Shown here: positions 32,404 through 39,954 of the stretch, in pieces
How positions within the stretch are numbered: position 1 is the stretch's first letter
Layout: each line of letters opens with the position of its first letter
Assembly: GCA_016927815.1 (NCBI GenBank)
Contig: JAFGLY010000113.1
Span: 1-39,954 of the forward strand
DNA length: 39,954 nt
From: Deltaproteobacteria bacterium
Lineage (GTDB): Bacteria > Myxococcota_A > UBA796 > JAFGLY01
Reading direction: 5' to 3'
The notes under the pieces: model-generated
The model's database searches: none
Seen by the model: only the letters and a program-made list of their open reading frames with translations
What the model was told of the DNA's origin: nothing
Made by a program: the position numbers and the translations under genes

Positions 32404-34943
32404 CAGAAGAAGGACCCGATGGAGAAGTCGAACACCGAGCTTCGCTCGCCCGGCTGTGGGTCGATGGGGAAGCCCTGCTCGAACCTCAGGGGGCCCAGGG
32501 GGCTGAACCACCTGAGGCCGAATCCCCAGGACGTGCGGAGCCCACGCAGGCTCATGTGCCCCTCTCCCCAGGGATCCCCGAAGGCGTTGCCCGCGTCGAA
32601 GAAGAGCACCGCGGTGATCCCAGCGCTCTTCACGATGGGGACCTCGAGCTCGACGTTGTTGATGAGGGTCTCGGTCCCGCCCACCACGAGCCGGTCGTCC
32701 GGCGCCGAGGGATCGTCGGCTCCCGAGAAGTAGTTGCCGATGTAGGAGGTGGTCTCGGACCGGACCCCGGTGGCCCGGATGGAGGGCCCGAGGCTGTACC
32801 AGTCGAACCCCCGCACCGAGTTGATGCCCCCGGCGCGGTACCGGTGGATGTAGGGAACGACGCTGCCGTCGGTGGACCGGATGGCCCCGGCCGTGAGGTT
32901 GTACCGGAACACGATCCACTCGCCCTCGGGGACGAGCGGCTTGAAGTACCGGAAGTTCAATCGGGTCTCCCACATGCCGAAGTCGCCGCCGAGCAGGGAG
33001 AGCACCTGCTGGTCGTTCACTCGGAAGCCTCCGGACAGCTCGGAGGCGAGGCTCGCGTAGTAGCCGCGGGTGGGAAGAATCCGGTTGTTGCGCTTGTCCA
33101 CGTTGAGGTTGAGGCCCAGCGTGGAGGTGAGGCCGGACCGGTAGAGCTGGCCCCCGAGCAGCCGCTTCTTGTAGGCGTCGATGCTGTGGAGACCCGAATC
33201 CTCGATGGTGTAGTCGGCCGTGAGCAGGACGTCGTCGCGGGGGTCGAGGTAGCGCCCCACCGCGAACGACCCGCCGCGCTGGTACTCGTCCTCGAGGTAC
33301 TGCCGGGAGTAGGCGTAGCCGTTCACACGCAACGTCCAGCGCGTGTCCAGGAAGTACGGATCGAAGAGCGAGACGTTTCCCTGCTGACGGTAGGAGGAGA
33401 CGTTCGCGGCCGCGGCCATCACGTAGCCGAGACCGAGGAAGTTGTTCTTCGCGACGTTCAAGCCGAAGATGAAGTTGTCGAGGTTGGAGAACCCCGCCTG
33501 CACCGAGAAGGTGCCGGTGGGCTGCTCGGTGACCTGGACCTGCACGTCGAGGGAGTCGGGCGTGGCGCCCTTGGGCGTGGTGATGTCCACGCTCTCGAAG
33601 AACCCGAGGCGCTGGAGCCGCGCCCGCGCCTCCTTGAGCGCCCGGCCGCTGTAGGTCTCGGCCTCGTTCAGCGGGATCTCCCGCCGGACGACCTTGTCGT
33701 ACGTGGGGTCGTTGCCGGTGATGTGGATCCGGCCCACCGTGATCCTCTCACCCCGCTCGATCTGGAGCGTGAGGTCCACGGTCTGGCGCTCCGGGTCGCT
33801 GTCCGTGAGCGGAACCACGTTGGCGAAGGCATATCCCTGGTCCGAGTAGAGATCGGAGGTCTCCTGGAGCAGGGTCTGGATGCGCGAGAGCTGGAACCAG
33901 TCGCCGGTCCGCACGGGCTCTCGGGCGGCCGCGGTGCTCTCCTGGCCGTATCCGACCGATCCGGGGAACCAGCGGACGCTGTCCCCGAGGGCCTTTCGGT
34001 TGTCGTGCTCCACGTCGTCGAGGGACTCGCCCTCGACCAGGCGCATCACGGACTCCTTCGTGAGCCCCTCCTCGGGGACGAAGTCGCCCTGGACGTCGAT
34101 CTTCCCGATCCGGTACCGCGGGCCCTCCTCCAGGTGCATGTGGACGAGGATGTGGCGCTTGTCGGGGGACAGGTAGACCTTCGGCGGATCCACGCGGACG
34201 TCCACGTACCCCTCCTCCAAGAAGACCGATCGGACGACGTAGACGTCGTTGTCGAGGTCCTCCTGGCGGAAGTTGCCCGTGGAGGTGAGCCAGGGTGCGA
34301 CGCCCGCGGGCCGCGTCTGCATGAACTTTCGGATCTTGCGGTCGGGCACGTGGTCGTTGCCGGAGAAGTCCACCCGGGCGACCCGGACCTTCTTGTTCTC
34401 CGTGATCTGGAACGTGAGTTCGACCTGGTGGTTGCCAACGTCCTGAACCTCGCGTTCCACCTCGGCCAGGAAGTACCCCTTCTCGAGGTACAGGTCGCGG
34501 ATCCGCTGGATGTTGGCGGCCACGTCGGCCTCGTTGAGGACCGCGAAGACCGGGATGTCCACCACGGCCCGGATGTCTTCCTCCTCGATCTTCTTGTTGC
34601 CCCGGATCTTGACCTCCCGGATGGCGGGCTTCTCCACGACCTGGAAGGTGACGACCACTCCGTTGCCCCCGGCCGCGGGGGAGAGGTCGACCCGGACGTC
34701 CTCGACGAGGCCCGAGCGGTAGATCGAGCGCAGGTCGCGCTGCACCTTCCAGCCGGACAGCTCCTCCCCGGGCCGGAGCTCGATGCGGGCCTGGATCACC
34801 GCCTCCTCGATGCGCTTCAGGCCCGACACCACCACCTGTTCCACCCGCCCCTGGGCGGGCGCCGGGGCCTGGGCACGCACGGGCCCGACCACGAGAAGCC
34901 ATGCCGCCAGGAGCACGAGCCACGCGAGGACCGGCCGGTTCAC
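32403..34943 (-). CDS. bamA: Outer membrane protein assembly factor BamA
   Basis: The core of the BAM machine that folds beta-barrel proteins into the outer membrane. The 846-residue precursor has a signal peptide (NRPVLAWLVLLAAWLLVVG, then ARA-type cleavage near VRAQA), five POTRA-like domains (for example VEQVVVSGLKRIEEAVIQ, IREVKIRGNKKIEEEDI, ITVGRIHITGNDPTYDKVV) and a C-terminal 16-strand barrel with the VRGF motif (SVRGFDWYSLGP) and a final aromatic residue (IGSFF). Start is GTG 34943, overlapping the lolD stop (GTGA). Unlike many relatives, the next gene is lipA, not skp-lpxD-fabZ. Confidence 0.95.
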   Translation of the reverse strand: MNRPVLAWLVLLAAWLLVVGPVRAQAPAPAQGRVEQVVVSGLKRIEEAVIQARIELRPGEELSGWKVQRDLRSIYRSGLVEDVRVDLSPAAGGNGVVVTFQVVEKPAIREVKIRGNKKIEEEDIRAVVDIPVFAVLNEADVAANIQRIRDLYLEKGYFLAEVEREVQDVGNHQVELTFQITENKKVRVARVDFSGNDHVPDRKIRKFMQTRPAGVAPWLTSTGNFRQEDLDNDVYVVRSVFLEEGYVDVRVDPPKVYLSPDKRHILVHMHLEEGPRYRIGKIDVQGDFVPEEGLTKESVMRLVEGESLDDVEHDNRKALGDSVRWFPGSVGYGQESTAAAREPVRTGDWFQLSRIQTLLQETSDLYSDQGYAFANVVPLTDSDPERQTVDLTLQIERGERITVGRIHITGNDPTYDKVVRREIPLNEAETYSGRALKEARARLQRLGFFESVDITTPKGATPDSLDVQVQVTEQPTGTFSVQAGFSNLDNFIFGLNVAKNNFLGLGYVMAAAANVSSYRQQGNVSLFDPYFLDTRWTLRVNGYAYSRQYLEDEYQRGGSFAVGRYLDPRDDVLLTADYTIEDSGLHSIDAYKKRLLGGQLYRSGLTSTLGLNLNVDKRNNRILPTRGYYASLASELSGGFRVNDQQVLSLLGGDFGMWETRLNFRYFKPLVPEGEWIVFRYNLTAGAIRSTDGSVVPYIHRYRAGGINSVRGFDWYSLGPSIRATGVRSETTSYIGNYFSGADDPSAPDDRLVVGGTETLINNVELEVPIVKSAGITAVLFFDAGNAFGDPWGEGHMSLRGLRTSWGFGLRWFSPLGPLRFEQGFPIDPQPGERSSVFDFSIGSFF

Positions 34944-35626
34944 GAGGGCTCCTCTTCGAAGCGCCCGTCGGACAGGGAGAGGCGCCTCGGCAGCCGCCGC
35001 GCGAGGTCGTGCGCATGGGTGGCCACGACGAGCGTACAACCGTCCTCCGCGTTCAAGGCGAGCAGTTCGTCGAAAACCGCGGAAGCCGTCCGGGTGTCGA
35101 GGTTCCCGGTGGGCTCGTCGGCCAGGAGGAGCCCCGGCCGCGTGACCAGGGCTCGGGCGATGGCCACCCGCTGCTGCTCCCCTCCCGACAGCTCGCCGGG
35201 GAGGTGGTGCAGCCGGTTGCCGAGGCCGATGCGTGCGAGGCCCGCGGCCGCTCGATCCTCGGCATCGCCCTTCCGGACGCCGGCGATGGCGAGGGGCATG
35301 GCTACGTTGCCGAGGGCGGAGACGTTGGGCAGGAGGTGGTGGAACTGGAAGACGAAGCCGATGGTGCGGTTTCGGCGCGCGTCCACCTCTCGCGGTCCTC
35401 CGCCGAAGGCGTCTCGGCCGTCGAACGAGACCGTGCCCGAGGTCGGGTGGTCGAGGGTGCCGACCACGTGGAGGAACGTGGACTTCCCGGACCCCGAGGG
35501 ACCCTGGATGGCCACCAGGCCGCCGGCCTCGACGTCCAGGTCGATGCCCTCCAGGACGCGGATCTCGTGGCCGCCCTTGACGAACCGCTTGTGGAGGCTT
35601 CGGATGGCGAGGCAGGTGCCGGGCAT
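34940..35626 (-). CDS. lolD: Lipoprotein-releasing ABC transporter ATPase LolD
   Basis: The ATPase of the LolCDE system that releases lipoproteins from the inner membrane for transfer to the outer membrane. The 228-residue protein has Walker A GPSGSGKST, the Q-loop FVFQFHHLLPNV, the signature LSGGEQQR, Walker B LLLADEPTGNLD and the H-loop His in VVATHAHDL. ATG 35626 lies two bases after the LolC/E stop, and the stop overlaps the bamA start. The lipoproteins in this window are presumably among its cargo. Confidence 0.92.
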   Translation of the reverse strand: MPGTCLAIRSLHKRFVKGGHEIRVLEGIDLDVEAGGLVAIQGPSGSGKSTFLHVVGTLDHPTSGTVSFDGRDAFGGGPREVDARRNRTIGFVFQFHHLLPNVSALGNVAMPLAIAGVRKGDAEDRAAAGLARIGLGNRLHHLPGELSGGEQQRVAIARALVTRPGLLLADEPTGNLDTRTASAVFDELLALNAEDGCTLVVATHAHDLARRLPRRLSLSDGRFEEEPS

Positions 35627-35628
35627 GG

Positions 35629-37070
35629 CTACTCGTAGCGGAGTCCCTCGACGGGGTCGAGGCGTGCGGCTCGCCGGGCGGGGTAGAGCGTGGCGACGAA
35701 ACACGTGAACATCGCCGTGTACATCACCAGGAGCACCGTGGCGGGCTCCACCACGACGGGCAGCGAGTCCAGGTAGTACACGTCGATGTCCAGGGGAAAC
35801 CGGTAGCGGTCCAGCCCCAGACACCCGAGCAGGCCCAGAAGCGTCCCGACCAGCGTGCCCACCACGCCGATGACCACCCCCTCCAGCATGAACGTGAGGG
35901 CCACGGCCGGAGCGCTCGCGCCCATGGCTCTCAGGATCGCGATCTCCCGGCCGCGGGTGAGGACCACCAGGACCAGCGAGCCCACGATATTGAGACCGGC
36001 CACGAGCACGATCAGCGAGAGGATGAGCCCCATGACGATCTTCTCGAGCTTCAATGCCGAGAAGAGCTTCTGGTTCATGTTCTTCCAGTGCCGGGTGTAG
36101 TACGGGTAGGCCAGGCGGGACTCGATGTCGAGCGCGATCTCGCCCGCCGCGTACGGATCCGCGACCCGCACCTCGAGGCCGTGGACCGATCCGGGGGGCA
36201 GCCCGAGGAACCCGCGCAGGTCGTCGTTCGAGATGTAGCACCACTTGGCGTCGTACTCGAACATGCCCGTGTAGAAGAGCCCCGCCACCCGGACCGCCAG
36301 CACCTTGGGGATCGGCATGCCGAAGGGGCCGCTCTCTCCGGTCCCCACGGGGTTGATGACGTGGATCTTGTCGCCCGGGTAGACGTGCAGGGAGTCCGCG
36401 AGTTCGCTGCCGAGGATCACCCCCGGCACGTCCTCGTTGTCTGCCTCGTCCTGGCCCAGAGCCCTGGGCGGGCTGGAGATCCGCGCGAGCAGCGCCCGCT
36501 TCGTGTCCATGTCCTCCAGCCCACCCTCGGGTCCCACGGTGAGGTTCTCCAACAGGTCGGTCGCAAAGGGCGTGAGGACCGGGTCGAAGCCCTTGAGGAC
36601 CACGCCCGCGGACGCATAGCGCGATCTCAGCATCATCTCCGTGTAGAGGAACGGCGCAGCCGCCGTCACCCCGGGGACCTGCTGGATCTCCTCCACCACC
36701 TGGATGGGGTCGTGGAGGGTGCCACCGTACGGGAGGACGACGATGTGCGCGTTGGATCCGAGGATCTTCTCGCGCATGTCGGCCTCGAAGCCGGCCATCA
36801 CGGAAAGCACGATGACCAGGGCCATCACGCCGACGATCACGCCCACCACGGACACCAGTGCGATGGCGCTGATGCCGTGGCGCTGGCGCCGCGCGCGGAG
36901 GTGGGACAGGGCCACGCGCCAGGCGAAGGCCAGGTCGTGACGGCGCGGTCGGATGAGGACGAGGAGGATCCCCGCGGCGACGGCCGAGCACGCCACCCAC
37001 ACCCAGGGCAACCCCGGCCCGGTGATCACGCGCACGGCCTCCCGGGTCCACCCGAGGTAGGCGGGCTCGA

Positions 37071-37074
<4 letters not shown>
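35629..37074 (-). CDS. lolC: Lipoprotein-releasing ABC transporter permease (LolC/LolE family)
   Basis: A 481-residue inner-membrane permease, the partner of LolD. After the first helix of the MacB/FtsX-type core (ISAIALVSVVGVIVGVMALV) comes a large periplasmic domain (about residues 90-335), then three more helices (KIVMGLILSLIVLVAGLNIVG, quoted only as MGLILSLIVLVAGLNI; VVIGVVGTLVGTLLGLLG; ATVLLVMYTAMFTCF) and the ending ARLDPVEGLRYE. It is longer than usual LolC because of an extra N-terminal hydrophobic segment (WVWVACSAVAAGILLVLI, about residues 23-40). Only one permease gene is seen, so it may work as a homodimer (LolF-like). Start is GTG 37074, overlapping the lysS stop. Confidence 0.9.
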
Positions 37075-38591
<1,517 letters not shown>

Positions 38592-38661
38592 GGGAAAAGG
38601 TTCCGGTTCCGGGCGGGGTGGCCCCCTAACCCGAACGAGGGGTGTGTGCCCTCCCCGCGGG

Positions 38662-39781
<1,120 letters not shown>

Positions 39782-39867
39782 GGGGCCTCCGTGTGGGCGG
39801 CCACGGATCTATCCCGGGTTAGCCGCGGGGGCTCTCCGGGTCTTGGGAGGGTCGAACGACCGGCCTT

Positions 39868-39954
39868 TCACCGCTCCGGCAGCAGCGCGAGCAGGCGGGC
39901 GTGCTCGTCCTCCATGGCGCGGGCCTCGGCGTCCTCGTCGTGGTCGTAGCCGAC
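39868..39954 (-). CDS. ybeY: Endoribonuclease YbeY (C-terminal end only)
   Basis: The last 28 codons of a gene that enters from the right edge. GYDHDEDAEARAMEDEHARL matches the C-terminus of YbeY, a zinc-dependent RNase for 16S rRNA 3' end maturation, where the histidine in GYDH is a metal ligand. The gene would be the first visible member of the minus-strand run toward prfB, with an 86-base gap that shows no clear terminator. Only the tail is seen, so the call rests on this motif. Confidence 0.75.
   Translation of the reverse strand, partial: VGYDHDEDAEARAMEDEHARLLALLPER

Noticed and set aside
32556-35708. A 1050-codon plus-strand open frame opposite bamA and lolD
   Set aside because: Shadow of bamA and lolD, whose motifs are intact on the minus strand.

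Overview
The window is strongly G+C-rich, almost completely coding, and packed with start/stop overlaps of the ATGA or GTGA type. It encodes lipid A biosynthesis (LpxA), outer-membrane assembly (BamA) and lipoprotein export (LolC/LolD), so the organism is a Gram-negative, outer-membrane bacterium. Large regulatory proteins (a Ser/Thr kinase fused to a formylglycine-generating-enzyme fold, a sigma-54 activator, a TPR-histidine kinase), RCC1-type and calcium-repeat lipoproteins, and the order lysS-lolC-lolD-bamA point to a myxobacterium-like or deltaproteobacterial lineage (Myxococcota or relatives). This is an inference from gene content only. No rRNA, tRNA, IS element, prophage or CRISPR array was seen, and no gap between genes exceeds about 250 bases.

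Layout. 1-2807: a partial lipoprotein gene, a divergent pair for a thiamine-binding protein and an isocitrate-dehydrogenase-like enzyme, and a convergent exported protein that seems to start at a non-standard codon. 2941-9018: a coupled operon of glutamine synthetase, an RluA-type pseudouridine synthase and a PflX-type radical SAM protein, converging on and overlapping a fused molybdenum hydroxylase. 9112-13080: a secreted six-repeat beta protein, a HEAT-repeat protein with a possible HEPN-like tail, and an orphan Dam-type methyltransferase. 13064-14718: LpxA with a Gfo/Idh/MocA oxidoreductase, as in lineages that alter the lipid A sugar.

14768-22824 is a signalling island. Four overlapping or closely spaced minus-strand genes (a small protein with an HDLGKY motif, a sigma-54 activator, a membrane TPR-histidine kinase and a lone receiver) face a divergent Ser/Thr kinase-FGE fusion. 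Both receivers share an unusual insertion and lack the conserved lysine. 22837-28762 holds an LD-carboxypeptidase-like protein, a GT-C-like membrane protein coupled to a lipoprotein that joins an AMMECR1-like domain to a helical-toroid-like domain, and an RCC1-like lipoprotein.

28783-39954 is one long minus-strand run: ybeY (partial), prfB, lysS, lolC, lolD, bamA, lipA, a thermonuclease, a PAP2 phosphatase and thiC. It links translation, envelope biogenesis and cofactor synthesis. prfB keeps a textbook +1 programmed frameshift.

The best candidates for undescribed biology are the AMMECR1-toroid lipoprotein with its GT-C partner, the lysine-less receiver phosphorelay, and the HEAT/HEPN-like protein next to a lone Dam methylase.
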